A stretch of DNA of 64,000 nucleotides from Pseudomonadota bacterium (GCA_023388075.1 JAEWGX010000049.1:25607-89606), one strand, 5' to 3'; shown: positions 16,234 to 25,537, counted from the stretch's first letter. Notes: generated by a model not told the origin, from the letters alone. Program-made: numbers and translations.

Positions 16234-18048
16234 ATGTCGAATCAAGGACAATCGCACGCGACCCGTCGCGTGACTCTCGGCGCGACCCTGCGCTTCGCCT
16301 GCCACCAATGGCGCGGGCAGGGCCGCCTGGTGGCGCTGATCCTCACGCTCGGCCTCGCCGCCGCCGCGGCCAGCGTGCTGATGCCGCTCGCCGCCGGCCG
16401 CCTGGTCGATACGCTGGCCGCGGCCGGCGATGCGCCCGCCGACGCGGACCTGGACGCCGCGATCCGCGCGACCGCGCTCTTTCTCGCGCTCGCGGCGGTG
16501 GCGCTGGTCACCCGCCACGGCACCTGGTTCGGCATCATCCGGCTCACCCTCGCGGCGATGAGCCGCGCCATCCGCGACGGGTTCGAGCGGGTCCAGAACC
16601 GCGGCCTGGACTGGCACGCCAGCCACTTCGGCGGCTCGACGGTTCGGGCGGTCACCCGCGGCACCTGGGCGATCGACCTCTTCAACGACACGGTGCTGGT
16701 GGAGCTGATCCCGCTGCTCGTGGTGATGGCCGGGACCACGGCGCTGCTGGCGATGCACATGCCGCTCGTAGGCCTGGTGACGGGCCTCGGCGTGCTGCTC
16801 TACGTCGTGGTGGTGGCGCTGGTATCGGTGAAGCTGGTCTCGCCGATCTCGCGCCTGGCCAATCTGTGGGACTCGCGGCTTGGCGGCGCGCTCGCGGATT
16901 CGATCGGCGGCAACCTGGTGGTCAAGCTGTTCGGCGCGGAGCGGCGCGAACGCGCCCGGCTCGATCGGGTGGCGAACAAGTGGCGCGAACGGACCCATCG
17001 CGCCTGGATGCGGGGCACGGCCTTCGGCTTCTTCCAGTCGCTGGTGCTGCTCCTGCTCCAGGCGATCACGCTGGCGGTCGCGCTCTGGCTGTGGCGCACC
17101 GGCGCTGCGAGCGTCGGCGACCTCGCCTTCGTGATCACCGCGTTCCTGGTGCTGCAGGGCTACCTGCGCAACGTGGGCATGAACGTGCGCGACCTGCAGA
17201 AGGCGCTGAACGAGATGGAGGAGCTCGCGCAGCTCATGTCGGAGCGGCCGGAGGATCTCGATCGGCCGGGGGCCCGACCGCTCGTGGTCGAGGCAGGCGC
17301 GATCGCGTTCGACGGGCTGCTGTTCCGGCACGAGAACGCCGCGGCGCCGCTCTTCCAGGACTTCGACCTGGTCATCCCGCCAGGGCAGCGCGTGGGGCTT
17401 GTCGGTCGCTCGGGCTCGGGCAAGTCGACGCTTACGCGGCTGCTGCTCGGCCTGCATCCGCTGCAGGACGGACGCATCCTCATCGATGGCCAGGACATCG
17501 CCGCGGCCACGCGGGCGTCACTGCGCCGGCAGATCGCGGTGGTGCCGCAGGATCCCATCCTGTTCCATCGATCGCTCGCCGAGAACATCGGCTACGGCCG
17601 ACCCGGCGCCACGCAGGCGGAGATCGAGGCGGCGGCGCGCGCGGCCAACGCGCATGCGTTCATCGTCGACCTGCCGCGCGGCTACGACACGCCGGTGGGA
17701 GAACGCGGGGTCAAGCTTTCCGGGGGCGAGCGCCAACGCATCGCCATCGCGCGGGCCATGCTCGCGGATGCGCCGATCCTGCTGCTCGACGAAGCCACCT
17801 CCAGCCTGGACAGCGAAAGCGAGGGACTGGTGCAGGCCGCCCTCGAGCGACTGATGGAAGGCCGGACCACGCTCGTGATCGCCCACCGGCTCTCGACGCT
17901 GCGACGGATGGACCGGATCGTGGTGCTCGATCGCGGCCGGATCGTGGAGGACGGCGGACACGACCGGCTGCTGGCCTCGGACGACGGTCTCTACCGCGAC
18001 CTGTTCATCCGCCAGTTCGGCGAGCCGGCCGCCGCGGTCATGGAATAG
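16234..18048 (+). CDS. ABC exporter half-transporter (fused membrane and ATPase domains)
   Basis: About 604 residues from ATG at 16234. Six membrane segments span roughly residues 25-320, followed by an ATPase domain with Walker A GRSGSGKST (about 390), signature LSGGERQR (about 494), Walker B ILLLDEATSSLD and H-loop VIAHRLST. This is the MsbA/multidrug exporter architecture and would work as a dimer to pump lipids, peptides or drugs out. The start lacks a clear Shine-Dalgarno sequence; the frame is open upstream, but through the leader/hairpin region. The gene is preceded by a putative leader peptide and overlaps the convergent MFS gene by 11 bp. Confidence 0.92.
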   Translation: MSNQGQSHATRRVTLGATLRFACHQWRGQGRLVALILTLGLAAAAASVLMPLAAGRLVDTLAAAGDAPADADLDAAIRATALFLALAAVALVTRHGTWFGIIRLTLAAMSRAIRDGFERVQNRGLDWHASHFGGSTVRAVTRGTWAIDLFNDTVLVELIPLLVVMAGTTALLAMHMPLVGLVTGLGVLLYVVVVALVSVKLVSPISRLANLWDSRLGGALADSIGGNLVVKLFGAERRERARLDRVANKWRERTHRAWMRGTAFGFFQSLVLLLLQAITLAVALWLWRTGAASVGDLAFVITAFLVLQGYLRNVGMNVRDLQKALNEMEELAQLMSERPEDLDRPGARPLVVEAGAIAFDGLLFRHENAAAPLFQDFDLVIPPGQRVGLVGRSGSGKSTLTRLLLGLHPLQDGRILIDGQDIAAATRASLRRQIAVVPQDPILFHRSLAENIGYGRPGATQAEIEAAARAANAHAFIVDLPRGYDTPVGERGVKLSGGERQRIAIARAMLADAPILLLDEATSSLDSESEGLVQAALERLMEGRTTLVIAHRLSTLRRMDRIVVLDRGRIVEDGGHDRLLASDDGLYRDLFIRQFGEPAAAVME

Positions 18049-19246
18049 GCGCGGCCGCGCGCCCGGCCCGGCGGTCGGCCGCGATCGAGACGCCCACCGA
18101 GGCGGCCACCAGCGCGAAGGCGACCCAGGCGAGCCACGCCGGATGGCCGCCGGCGATGATCGAGGCACCGATCGCGCCGCCGAGCGCCTGGCCCAGGTAG
18201 ATCGCCGCGCTGTTGAGCGCGGCCGTCGCCGGCGCGAAGGCCGGCCGCACCGCGATCAGCCGCGCCTGCTGCAGCGACTGCACCGCGAAGCCGGCGAGGC
18301 CCCAGAGGAAGAAGGCGAGCGCGTACAGGGCGGGCCAGGGTGGCACGACCGCGACGCAGAGCACTCCGGTCGCGGCGATGCCGAGGCCGATGGTGACCAG
18401 CCGGCCGGGCGGGAAGCGGCCGGCGATGCCGCTGGCGACCGCACTGCCCAGCACGCCGGCAACGCCGAAGCAGGCGAGCAGACCCGCCACCAGCGTGGGC
18501 GACGGATACAGCCGCCGCTCCACCTCCGGCGCGATGAAGGTGTAGAGCACGAAGGCGCCGGTCATCTGCGTCACCGTGACGGCGAGCACCATCGGCAGCA
18601 CCGGATCGCGCGCGACGTCGAGCCAGGTACGCAGCGAGACCGGTGCCACCCGCAGGCCGGCGGGCAACGCCGCGGCGACGAAGGTCATCGCCGCGGCGCT
18701 GGCCACCGCGACCAGCCAGAAGGCGCTGCGCCAGCCGGCAACCGCGCCGACCCAGCTCGTGAGTGGCACCGTCGCCGCGGCCGCGACCGACCAGCCGATG
18801 AAGACGAACGCGATCGCCGCTGCGCGCCGGGCCGGCGGCACCATCAGGGCGACGGTCGCTGCCGCTTGCGCCGAGAAGATGGCGGCCCCGACCAGCGTGA
18901 GCAGGCGCGACCCGAGCAGCCAGCCGAAGTCCGTGGCGAGCGCCGATGCGCCATGCCCGACCACGTAGGCCGCGAGCGCGGTGGCCAGGAGGCGGCGCCG
19001 GTCGAAGCGGCTGGTCACCCAGGCCATCGTCGGCGCACCGATCGCGAGCGTCACGCCGGCCGCCCACATCAGCGCGCCCGCGGTGGCCACGGTCACGCCG
19101 AGGTCCTCGGCGATGTGGTGCAGGATGCCGATCGGCAGCATGAAGCCGGTGCCGATCATCAGGTTGCCGAGCAGGAGCGCCCACAGGGCGCGGCCGGGGG
19201 ACGGCGCGGGCGCCGCGGTCACGGTGGCGGAAGCGACTTCGGTCAT
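18038..19246 (-). CDS. MFS transporter, 12-segment (DHA1-like)
   Basis: 402 residues from MTEVASAT with the usual 12 hydrophobic segments. Features include GNLMIGTGFMLPIGILHHIA in helix 1, WVTSRFDRRRLL in the loop between helices 2 and 3, and the QAAATVALMVPPARRAAAIA region of helix 5. The length and pattern fit the AraJ/drug-efflux subgroup. The substrate is unknown. It is convergent with the ABC exporter and diverges from the OsmC gene. An open frame continues 51 codons upstream but is Arg/Pro-rich and unlike the family. Confidence 0.9.
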   Translation of the reverse strand: MTEVASATVTAAPAPSPGRALWALLLGNLMIGTGFMLPIGILHHIAEDLGVTVATAGALMWAAGVTLAIGAPTMAWVTSRFDRRRLLATALAAYVVGHGASALATDFGWLLGSRLLTLVGAAIFSAQAAATVALMVPPARRAAAIAFVFIGWSVAAAATVPLTSWVGAVAGWRSAFWLVAVASAAAMTFVAAALPAGLRVAPVSLRTWLDVARDPVLPMVLAVTVTQMTGAFVLYTFIAPEVERRLYPSPTLVAGLLACFGVAGVLGSAVASGIAGRFPPGRLVTIGLGIAATGVLCVAVVPPWPALYALAFFLWGLAGFAVQSLQQARLIAVRPAFAPATAALNSAAIYLGQALGGAIGASIIAGGHPAWLAWVAFALVAASVGVSIAADRRAGRAAAPIP

Positions 19247-19340
19247 GCAGGCTCCGGGAAGCCGAGCATCCTCCGCCGCCGGCACCGGCCGAGTCAAGCC
19301 GGCCGGGGGAGGGTCGCCGATCCCGCCCCGGCGAGGTGCG

Positions 19341-19365
19341 CGGCGCCCCACCGATCGGGGCGCCG
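19341..19365. promoter_or_regulatory. Perfect 9-bp stem-loop in the divergent MFS/OsmC promoter region
   Basis: CGGCGCCCC (19341-19349) and GGGGCGCCG (19357-19365) are perfect inverted repeats around a seven-base loop. They lie in the 145-bp gap between divergently transcribed genes, 26 bp before the OsmC start. A weak -10-like TAGAGT (19381-19386) follows it, very close to the ATG. It may be an operator or an RNA hairpin; I cannot say which. Confidence 0.4.
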
Positions 19366-19391
19366 TCGCGCGGCTTGCGTTAGAGTGCGCC

Positions 19392-19877
19392 ATGGGCAAC
19401 TACACCGCCGAGGTCCTCTGGCTGCGCGGCGACCAGGACTTCCTCGACAACCGCTACAGCCGCCGCCACCTGCTTCGCTTCGACGGCGGCGCCGAGGTCG
19501 CGGGCTCGTCGTCGCCGCACGTGGTGCCGGTCCCCGGCTCCGATCCATCGGCGGTGGATCCCGAGGAAGCCTTCGTGGCCTCGCTCGCGAGTTGTCACAT
19601 GCTGTGGTTCCTCGCGATCGCGGCCAAGCGCGGTTACCGGGTCGATCGCTACTCCGACGAAGCCACCGGCTCGATGGAGCGCGGCCCGGCCGGCCGGCTA
19701 TGGATGTCCGTGGTGACGCTGCGGCCGCGGGCGAGCTTCTCGGGCGAGAAGCTGCCGGGCTTCGCCGACATCGAGGCCATGCATCGTCGCGCGCACGACG
19801 AGTGCTTCATCGCCAACTCGGTGAAGACGGAGGTGCGGTGCGAGCCGGTGGCGGCGGAGCCGCATCCGGATCAGTGA
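19392..19877 (+). CDS. OsmC family peroxiredoxin-like protein
   Basis: 161 residues. The two catalytic cysteines of the OsmC/Ohr family are present: Cys68 in SLASCHMLWFL and Cys138 in HDECFIANSV. The N-terminal HLLRFDGG and DPEEAFVAS segments are typical. The enzyme reduces organic or sulfur-containing hydroperoxides in the cytoplasm. It is a stand-alone gene whose 3' end overlaps the convergent MaoC gene by seven bases. Confidence 0.93.
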   Translation: MGNYTAEVLWLRGDQDFLDNRYSRRHLLRFDGGAEVAGSSSPHVVPVPGSDPSAVDPEEAFVASLASCHMLWFLAIAAKRGYRVDRYSDEATGSMERGPAGRLWMSVVTLRPRASFSGEKLPGFADIEAMHRRAHDECFIANSVKTEVRCEPVAAEPHPDQ

Positions 19878-20347
19878 GGTGCCGGCCGCACGCCGATGAG
19901 GTTCATCGCCCTGAAGCTCACCACCACCTCCCCGTCCTGGTTGATCCCCTCGCAGAAGGAATGCACCAGCCCGCGGTCGGGCTTTGAGCGCGACAACCGC
20001 GTCTGGGAAACGGTGACCCGCAGCTTGAGCTGATCGCCCGGCCGTACCGGCTTCGTCCAGCGCACCTCGTCGACCCCCGGCGACGCCAGGCTCGCCACCG
20101 CCGTGAGGTAGTGCCCCACGAAGAGTCGCATCAGCAGCCCGATCGTGTGCCAGCCGCTCGCGATCAGTCCCTTGAACGGCCCGCGTGCCGCCGCCTCCGG
20201 ATCGGTGTGGATGGATTGCGGATCGAAGCGCTCGGCGAAAGCGACCACCTCGTCCTCGTCCACCGCGATGGGTCCGAACTCGAAGACGTCGCCCTGTACG
20301 TAGTCCTCGAAGTAGCGATCGGCAGGTGTCGCAAGGAACCGGCTCAT
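19871..20347 (-). CDS. MaoC-like (R)-hydratase / hotdog-fold protein
   Basis: 158 residues from MSRFLATPADRYFEDY. The hotdog fold hydratase motif is visible as VVAFAERFDPQSIHTDPEAA, where the aspartate and histidine are the catalytic pair of R-specific enoyl-CoA hydratases, followed by IASGWHTIGLLMRL and VRPGDQLKLRVTV. It likely hydrates an enoyl-CoA with R stereochemistry. The start is two bases beyond the... upstream gene's stop region (20349-20351), so it is closely coupled to the Spy-like gene, although a functional link is not evident. Confidence 0.9.
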   Translation of the reverse strand: MSRFLATPADRYFEDYVQGDVFEFGPIAVDEDEVVAFAERFDPQSIHTDPEAAARGPFKGLIASGWHTIGLLMRLFVGHYLTAVASLASPGVDEVRWTKPVRPGDQLKLRVTVSQTRLSRSKPDRGLVHSFCEGINQDGEVVVSFRAMNLIGVRPAPH

Positions 20348-20348
20348 G

Positions 20349-20939
20349 TCAGTGGTGCCGCCCGTGCCGATGCTGCTGCTGCGCCTGGCCGGGCGGATGG
20401 ACTCGCTGAGGTCCGTACCCGCGCAACTCGGCATAGCGCATCGACTGGTGCGGCGTAAGCACCTCGGTCTGCTCGATGTGTGCCTTCAGGTGAACGCCGC
20501 GCAACCGCGCCTGCAGCTCGCCGGTGCGGACGAGCGCCGCGGCCAGCTTCTCCGCTGTCGCGGTCCGGCTCGAGAAGAGGGCCTCCAGGTCCCGCTCCGC
20601 CTCCACCAGCGACCGGCCGAGCGCGATCGCCTCGCGCTCCATCGCCTGGAACAGCGCGCGCGTCCTCTCCCTCTGTTCCTCGCTGAGGGCAAGCGCGTCC
20701 CCCAGCTCGAGCACATGGGCAGGGCCCGGATACCCGTTGAGCTCGGCCGCCTTGGCGAACCCCATGCCCTTGCCGCCAAGCAGCGATTCGACCTCCTGCG
20801 GCGACAGCGCCTTGATGGGGCGGCTCTCCTGCCCCGCATAGGGCGAAGCCTGCGGCACCTCGGCCGCTGCCCCGGTCGCTGCCGCCGAGGCCGCCGCGGC
20901 CAGTATCGCCACAAGGCAAAGGGTCCTTACGTGTCGCAT
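20349..20939 (-). CDS. Spy/CpxP-like (LTXXQ) periplasmic protein
   Basis: 196 residues. The N-terminus MRHVRTLCLVAILAAAASAAATGAAAE is one continuous signal peptide region ending near residue 27. The mature protein is helical and polar, with ALSPQEVESLLGGKGMGFAKAAELNGYPGPAH and a LSEEQRERTRALFQAMEREA helix, in the manner of Spy/CpxP-type chaperones and heavy-metal sensors. The C-terminus is rich in His and Gln (QAQQQHRHGRHH), which suggests metal binding. Which stress it senses is unknown. Confidence 0.85.
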   Translation of the reverse strand: MRHVRTLCLVAILAAAASAAATGAAAEVPQASPYAGQESRPIKALSPQEVESLLGGKGMGFAKAAELNGYPGPAHVLELGDALALSEEQRERTRALFQAMEREAIALGRSLVEAERDLEALFSSRTATAEKLAAALVRTGELQARLRGVHLKAHIEQTEVLTPHQSMRYAELRGYGPQRVHPPGQAQQQHRHGRHH

Positions 20940-21017
20940 GGCAGCATATCCTCGAGTGAGCCGCGGTCGCCTGAACGTCCGCTTCCGCGGCCCGCCAAGT
21001 CTAGCGCGCCACGGCCC

Positions 21018-21080
21018 GATCCCCGTCCTATGGGGATCTCCGCCTTGTGCCGGCCCGGCTTCTGGTGCACCATGGGCCGG
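21018..21080 (+). promoter_or_regulatory. Two stem-loops in the leader of the TAXI-TRAP operon
   Basis: GATCCCC (21018-21024) pairs with GGGGATC (21032-21038) around a seven-base loop. CCGGCCC (21050-21056) pairs with GGGCCGG (21074-21080) and encloses the palindrome GGTGCACC (21064-21071). Both lie in the 181-bp gap between the Spy-like gene and the TAXI binding-protein gene. They could be operators or RNA elements. Nothing else is recognisable in this gap apart from a good ribosome binding site. Confidence 0.35.
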
Positions 21081-21120
21081 CCTTCCTGCCGCAGGGAGGT
21101 CAGCGAACCGGAGGAGACCC

Positions 21121-22308
21121 ATGCACCCACCTGTCAAGAGGGGCTGGTTCACGGCGCCCCTGTCCCTGTCGGCCATCACGGCCCTCTCGATCGGCATTGC
21201 CTGCGCGACAGCCGCCGCGCAGGAGATCAAGCTGCCGAGCACGCTCACCGTATCCGCCTACGATACCGGCTCGTCCGGCTTCAACATGGCCGTGGCCATC
21301 GGCAAGATGCTCAAGGACAAGCACGGTGTCGATCTGCGCGTGCTGCCGGGCGGCAACGACATCGCCCGCCTCTCGCCGGTGAAGAGCGGTCGGGCCGCAG
21401 CCTCCGCAATGGGCGTGGGCGGCTACTTCGCGCAGGAAGGCGTCTTCGAGTTCGGCGTGCGCGAATGGGGCCCGCAGCCGCTGCAGCTGATGCTGGCCTC
21501 CACCTCCTGCAACGGCCTCTCGCTTGGCGTCGCGAAGGATGCCGGCATCAAGGAGATCAAGGATCTCAAGGGCAAGCGCGTGGGATTCGTGGTCGGCTCG
21601 CCCGCGCTCAACCAGAACGCGCTCGCGGTGATCGCCTACGCCGGGTTGACCCGCAACGACGTGAAGATCGTCGAGTTCTCCAACTACGGCGCGATGTGGA
21701 AGGGCCTGGTGAACAACGAGGCCGACGCGGCCTTCGCCTCCACCATCTCCGGCCAGGCACGGGAGCTGGATGCCTCGCCACGCGGCCTGCTCTGGCCGCC
21801 TGCGCCCGGCGCCGACAAGCAAGCCTGGGAACGCGTGCAGAAGGTAGGTCCGTACTTCTATCCGCACCAGGCCACCTGCGGCGCCGGCGGCCTCTCCAAG
21901 GAGAACCCGGTGGAGCTGCCGGCCTATCCGTATCCGATCTTCATGGCGTACGCGAAGGAGGATGCCAACACCATCTACGGCCTCACCAAGGCGATGATCG
22001 TCAACTACGACGATTACAAGAACGGAGCTCCCGGGGCCGACGGGTTGGAGCTCAAGCGCCAGAACCTCGCCTGGGTGCTGCCCTATCACCCCGGAGCGGT
22101 GAAGGCGATCAAGGAGGCCGGGGCCTGGACACCGGAGGCGGAGAAGCACAACGAAGCGCTCCTCAAGCGTCAGTCCGTCCTCGCCGCGGCATGGAAGGGC
22201 TACCTGGACAGCAAGCCGCCCGACGACAAGGATGCCTTCTACAAGGGCTGGATGGCCCAGCGCAAGGATGCGCTGGTGAAGGCGGGCCTCGACCCGATCT
22301 TCGACTAG
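21121..22308 (+). CDS. TAXI-family TRAP transporter solute-binding protein
   Basis: 395 residues. The start ATG at 21121 follows GGAGGAG by six bases. A signal peptide ends near residue 37 (TAAAQEIKLP). The mature part begins LTVSAYDTGSSGFNMAVAIGKMLKD, the typical TAXI binding fold, and contains GKRVGFVVGSPALNQNAL. It captures an organic acid in the periplasm and hands it to the fused permease encoded 31 bp downstream. The ligand is unknown. Confidence 0.93.
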   Translation: MHPPVKRGWFTAPLSLSAITALSIGIACATAAAQEIKLPSTLTVSAYDTGSSGFNMAVAIGKMLKDKHGVDLRVLPGGNDIARLSPVKSGRAAASAMGVGGYFAQEGVFEFGVREWGPQPLQLMLASTSCNGLSLGVAKDAGIKEIKDLKGKRVGFVVGSPALNQNALAVIAYAGLTRNDVKIVEFSNYGAMWKGLVNNEADAAFASTISGQARELDASPRGLLWPPAPGADKQAWERVQKVGPYFYPHQATCGAGGLSKENPVELPAYPYPIFMAYAKEDANTIYGLTKAMIVNYDDYKNGAPGADGLELKRQNLAWVLPYHPGAVKAIKEAGAWTPEAEKHNEALLKRQSVLAAAWKGYLDSKPPDDKDAFYKGWMAQRKDALVKAGLDPIFD

Positions 22309-22339
22309 CCGCAGCAGGGCCGGCACCCGGACAGCACCC

Positions 22340-24337
22340 GTGTCCGAGGCCTCGGTCGAGGAACCGGGCGATCCCCAGGCGGGTGGACGGCGCCGGCTCT
22401 CGGGCGTGTGGCGCTGGGTGCTGCCGGCGTGGGCGACGCTCACGCTGCTGCTCTGCTTCAACCAGCAGTTCAACCTGCGCTTCTTCGTCGACTTCACGGC
22501 GCTCGACACGGAGTACTACTGGGCACTGGTCGCGACGCTGGTGCCGCTCGCGTTCGTCATCTACCCGGTGAAGCGCGGCCTGCACGTGGATCGCGTGCCG
22601 TGGTACGACGCTCTCCTCTTTCTCGTCACGACGGCGCTCACGCTCTCGATGGCGCTCACCGCCCGTGATTCGGCCGCCTCGGGCTGGGAGTACAGCGCTT
22701 CCAGCGTCGCGCCCTGGTGGGCAATGTGGGGCGCGGTAACGCTGTGGGTTCTCGTGCTGGAGGCCCTGCGGCGCGCGGGCGGCACGGCGCTCTTCGTCAT
22801 CATGGCGATCTTCTCGGCATACCCCATGTTCGCGAGCCTCGTGCCGGCGCCCTTCGGGTCGGCATCGGTGCCGCTCCTGGATACCGCTGCGTTCCACGTC
22901 TTCTCGCGCGAGAGCGTGCTCGGCGTGCCGATGCGCGCGTTCGCCGAGATCGTGATCGGCTTCCTGGTGTTCGGCACCGCCCTGCAGTTCACCGGCGCCG
23001 GCACCTTCTTCATCGACTTCGCCTTCACGCTGTGCGGGCGTTACCGCGGCGGGGCCGCCAAGGTGGCGGTCTTCTCGTCGGGCCTGCTCGGTTCCATGAG
23101 CGGCAGCGTCATCTCCAACGTCCTCACCACCGGGGCGATGACCATCCCGGCGATGAAGCGAACCGGCTTTCGCGCGACCACCGCGGGCGCCATCGAGGCG
23201 TGCGCTTCGACCGGTGCCGTGCTCGCACCCCCGGTGATGGGCGCCACCGCCTTCGTGATGGCCGAATTTCTCGACGTTCCGTACTCTACGGTGGCGCTGG
23301 CCGCCGCGGTGCCGGCCGTGCTCTATTTCTTCGCTCTCTTCATGCAGGTCGATTGCCACGCCGGGCGACACTCGATGGTCGGCCTGCCGCAGGAGGAGAT
23401 GCCCCGGCTCTCGACGGTGCTTCGCGAAGGCTGGTACTACGTCTTCGTCATCGTCCTGCTGGTGTTCCTGCTGCTCGTGATGAAGCGGGAGAACTGGGCG
23501 CCGTGGCTCGCCACCGGGCTGCTGCTGGTGCTGAACCAGCTCTTCTCGCGGCACCGCTGGGGCTGGGGGGACGTCGTCAGGTTCCTGGAGGCGAACGGTC
23601 GCGTGTTCGTGGAGCTCGCCGCCATTCTCGCGGGCATCGGCCTGCTGGTCGGCGCCTTCTCGCTGACCGGCCTCACCGGCACGCTCACGACGGCACTGCT
23701 GCACGTCGCCGGCGAGTCGCCGATGCTGCTGATGCTGATGGGCGCGCTCACCAGCTTCGTGCTCGGCATGGGCATGACCATCACCGCCTGCTACATCTTC
23801 CTGGCGGTGCTGCTCGCGCCGAGCCTGGTGGAGGTGGGCCTCAACCCGCTCGCGGTGCACATGTTCGTGATGTACTGGGGCATGGTCTCCTTCATCACGC
23901 CGCCGGTCGCGCTCGCGGCAGTGGCCGCATCATCGCTCGCCCGCGCACCGATGATCGCCACCGGTTTCGAGGCGATGAAGATCGGCGCCATCATCTACTT
24001 CGTGCCGTTCTTCTTCGTGATGAATCCGTCGATGGTGCTGCAGGGAGACCTGTCCATGCTGCCGCTGCACCTCGTGACCGCGGTGCTCGGGATCGTGCTG
24101 GTCTGCGGCGGGCTCCAGGGGTTCCAGCCGGGCGTCGGCGACCTGCGTCGCACGGGCCGCCTGGAATGGCCGCTGCGCGCCGCACTTGTCGTGGGCGGCC
24201 TGATGTTCGCGGCTCCCGGTGGCGGGATGATGCCACTGACACCGGTGCAGATGACCACGCTGGCCGCCGCGGTAGCGGTGCCGGCGTTGCTGGTCGCGCG
24301 CGTTCTCTGCCGCCGCGGCATACCCGCGGCGGCCTGA
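22340..24337 (+). CDS. TRAP transporter fused permease (DctQM type)
   Basis: 665 residues from GTG at 22340. A four-segment DctQ-like region at the N-terminus is fused to a DctM-like domain with conserved SGSVISNVLTTGAMTIPAMKR and GAVLAPPVMGATAFVMAEFL blocks. A third hydrophobic part follows, as usual for TAXI-TRAP permeases. It uses the sodium gradient to import the ligand of the upstream binding protein. The two genes form a two-gene operon. Confidence 0.95.
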   Translation: MSEASVEEPGDPQAGGRRRLSGVWRWVLPAWATLTLLLCFNQQFNLRFFVDFTALDTEYYWALVATLVPLAFVIYPVKRGLHVDRVPWYDALLFLVTTALTLSMALTARDSAASGWEYSASSVAPWWAMWGAVTLWVLVLEALRRAGGTALFVIMAIFSAYPMFASLVPAPFGSASVPLLDTAAFHVFSRESVLGVPMRAFAEIVIGFLVFGTALQFTGAGTFFIDFAFTLCGRYRGGAAKVAVFSSGLLGSMSGSVISNVLTTGAMTIPAMKRTGFRATTAGAIEACASTGAVLAPPVMGATAFVMAEFLDVPYSTVALAAAVPAVLYFFALFMQVDCHAGRHSMVGLPQEEMPRLSTVLREGWYYVFVIVLLVFLLLVMKRENWAPWLATGLLLVLNQLFSRHRWGWGDVVRFLEANGRVFVELAAILAGIGLLVGAFSLTGLTGTLTTALLHVAGESPMLLMLMGALTSFVLGMGMTITACYIFLAVLLAPSLVEVGLNPLAVHMFVMYWGMVSFITPPVALAAVAASSLARAPMIATGFEAMKIGAIIYFVPFFFVMNPSMVLQGDLSMLPLHLVTAVLGIVLVCGGLQGFQPGVGDLRRTGRLEWPLRAALVVGGLMFAAPGGGMMPLTPVQMTTLAAAVAVPALLVARVLCRRGIPAAA

Positions 24338-24358
24338 CCGCTCACTCGAGCGCGCGGG

Positions 24359-24382
24359 CGGCTCGGTCGACGCACCGAGCCG
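24359..24382. terminator. Stem-loop between convergent genes (possible bidirectional terminator)
   Basis: CGGCTCGGT (24359-24367) and ACCGAGCCG (24374-24382) form a perfect nine-base-pair stem with a six-base loop. It lies between the end of the TRAP permease and the end of the convergent DUF2892 gene. There is no T-tract on either strand, so it is a weak intrinsic terminator or a 3'-end barrier. Confidence 0.5.
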
Positions 24383-24409
24383 TAGCGGCGTTGCGCCGGC
24401 CCGGCGCGA

Positions 24410-24607
24410 TCAGGCCCTGCCGCTCGCGCCGGCCGTGTCGATGCCCAGCAGCCGGTACAGCAGGCAGGAGCCCATCAGCCCGGTAGCCAGCGGGATCACA
24501 CCGATGTAACCCCAGGCGGCAATGCTGCCTGTCGCAGCGAGCACGATCAGGGCGAGGCCGATGACCACCCGCAGGATGCGGTCGATGCTGCCGACGTTGC
24601 GCTTCAT
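24410..24607 (-). CDS. Small DUF2892 membrane protein
   Basis: 65 residues. MKRNVGSIDRILRVVIGLAL is the classic beginning of DUF2892 proteins, followed by two membrane segments (about 15-30 and 33-52) and a LTGLMGSCLLYRLLGI-like cysteine-containing end. The family often accompanies rhodanese and sulfur genes. An upstream GGGAGTCG stretch may serve as ribosome binding site. The role is unknown. Confidence 0.85.
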   Translation of the reverse strand: MKRNVGSIDRILRVVIGLALIVLAATGSIAAWGYIGVIPLATGLMGSCLLYRLLGIDTAGASGRA

Positions 24608-24703
24608 TGGACGACTCCCTTGGACGACTCCTCGTCATGTCTGTCCGATTGGACACTCATCTGCAGCGTACGGCTTGATCTGCATCAGGCGAACGGGGTA
24701 CGG

Positions 24704-25078
24704 CTACCCGGCCGCCCGTTGCGGATTGCCGAGCGTCCGGTTGAGCCTCACGGCCGCCTTCACCAGCCGTTCCACCACCGCGGGATCGATCAAGGTGTCC
24801 TCCAGCAATGTCATCGTGGCGAGCTCGTACTTCCCGCCGGGCACCAGCCGCGGCTCGATGTTCCTGAGCAGCGTGCCGCGCCAGAAGCCGAAGAGCACGC
24901 GCCGCGCCTCTGCCCGGATCAGCAGGACCGGCCCATTCGAGTGATAGACCAGGTGTCCCCACTTGATCGACTCGTCGAGCGGCGCCGCCGCGATCACCGC
25001 CTCGCGCAACGAGTGCGCCTGCCGGGCGATCCAGCCATCGAGACCGGCAAGATAGACCTGCGGGGTCGGCGCGGCCAT
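24704..25078 (-). CDS. DUF1801 domain protein
   Basis: 124 residues from MAAPTPQVYL. The start is fixed by GAGGAG six bases upstream. The YdhG-like DUF1801 pattern is visible: APLDESIKWGHLVYHSNGPVLLIRAEARRVLFGFWRGT. Function is unknown; the family has a fold related to frataxin. It lies 40 bp downstream of the GYD gene on the same strand. Confidence 0.85.
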   Translation of the reverse strand: MAAPTPQVYLAGLDGWIARQAHSLREAVIAAAPLDESIKWGHLVYHSNGPVLLIRAEARRVLFGFWRGTLLRNIEPRLVPGGKYELATMTLLEDTLIDPAVVERLVKAAVRLNRTLGNPQRAAG

Positions 25079-25118
25079 CGATCTCCTCATGATCATCGGG
25101 AAGCTCCGTCCTGGTGCC

Positions 25119-25448
25119 CTACTGGCTTCCCGGTGTCTGGTAGCCGACTTTACCGACCCGCCCCAGGGCATCCAGGGTTTCCTCCACCGTCAGCAACGGC
25201 GTCGTCTCGCAGCGCGAGAGGGCACCGCCGCTGCTCAGCGCCAGCGCGACGGCTGCCATCGAGACATTGTCCGGCGCCTCCCAGAGGTTGTAGCCGTCAT
25301 GCTCTCCGAAGGCGTACCAGAATCCGTGGAGCTTGCCGCCCACGGACTCGATGTACCGGCGTGCGGCAGCACGGCGGTCCTCCGGGTTCTTCGTCAATCG
25401 GGACCAGGTTTCGGGCGTATAGCTGAAGCGCGTCAAGTACATGGCCAT
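25119..25448 (-). CDS. GYD domain protein
   Basis: 109 residues from MAMYLTRFSYTPE. The ferredoxin-like GYD domain is clear: ARRYIESVGGKLHGFWYAFGEHDGYNLWEAPD with the GEHDGY motif. GYD proteins are small cytoplasmic proteins of unknown function. A GGGAGAGCTGCC stretch just upstream acts as ribosome binding site. It is followed by the DUF1801 gene and diverges from the LigD polymerase gene. Confidence 0.88.
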   Translation of the reverse strand: MAMYLTRFSYTPETWSRLTKNPEDRRAAARRYIESVGGKLHGFWYAFGEHDGYNLWEAPDNVSMAAVALALSSGGALSRCETTPLLTVEETLDALGRVGKVGYQTPGSQ

Positions 25449-25537
25449 GGCAGCTCTCCCTTTGCGCGTTCTGCGCTGGCACGTCGCCGGCGGAATCATG
25501 GTATTCCTAGGACAGCCCACTGGATAGGCGCAGACCC

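Noticed and set aside
22163..23860. A 565-codon minus-strand frame opposite the TRAP genes
   Set aside because: Antisense of the TRAP permease; product is His/Arg/Glu-rich without a domain.
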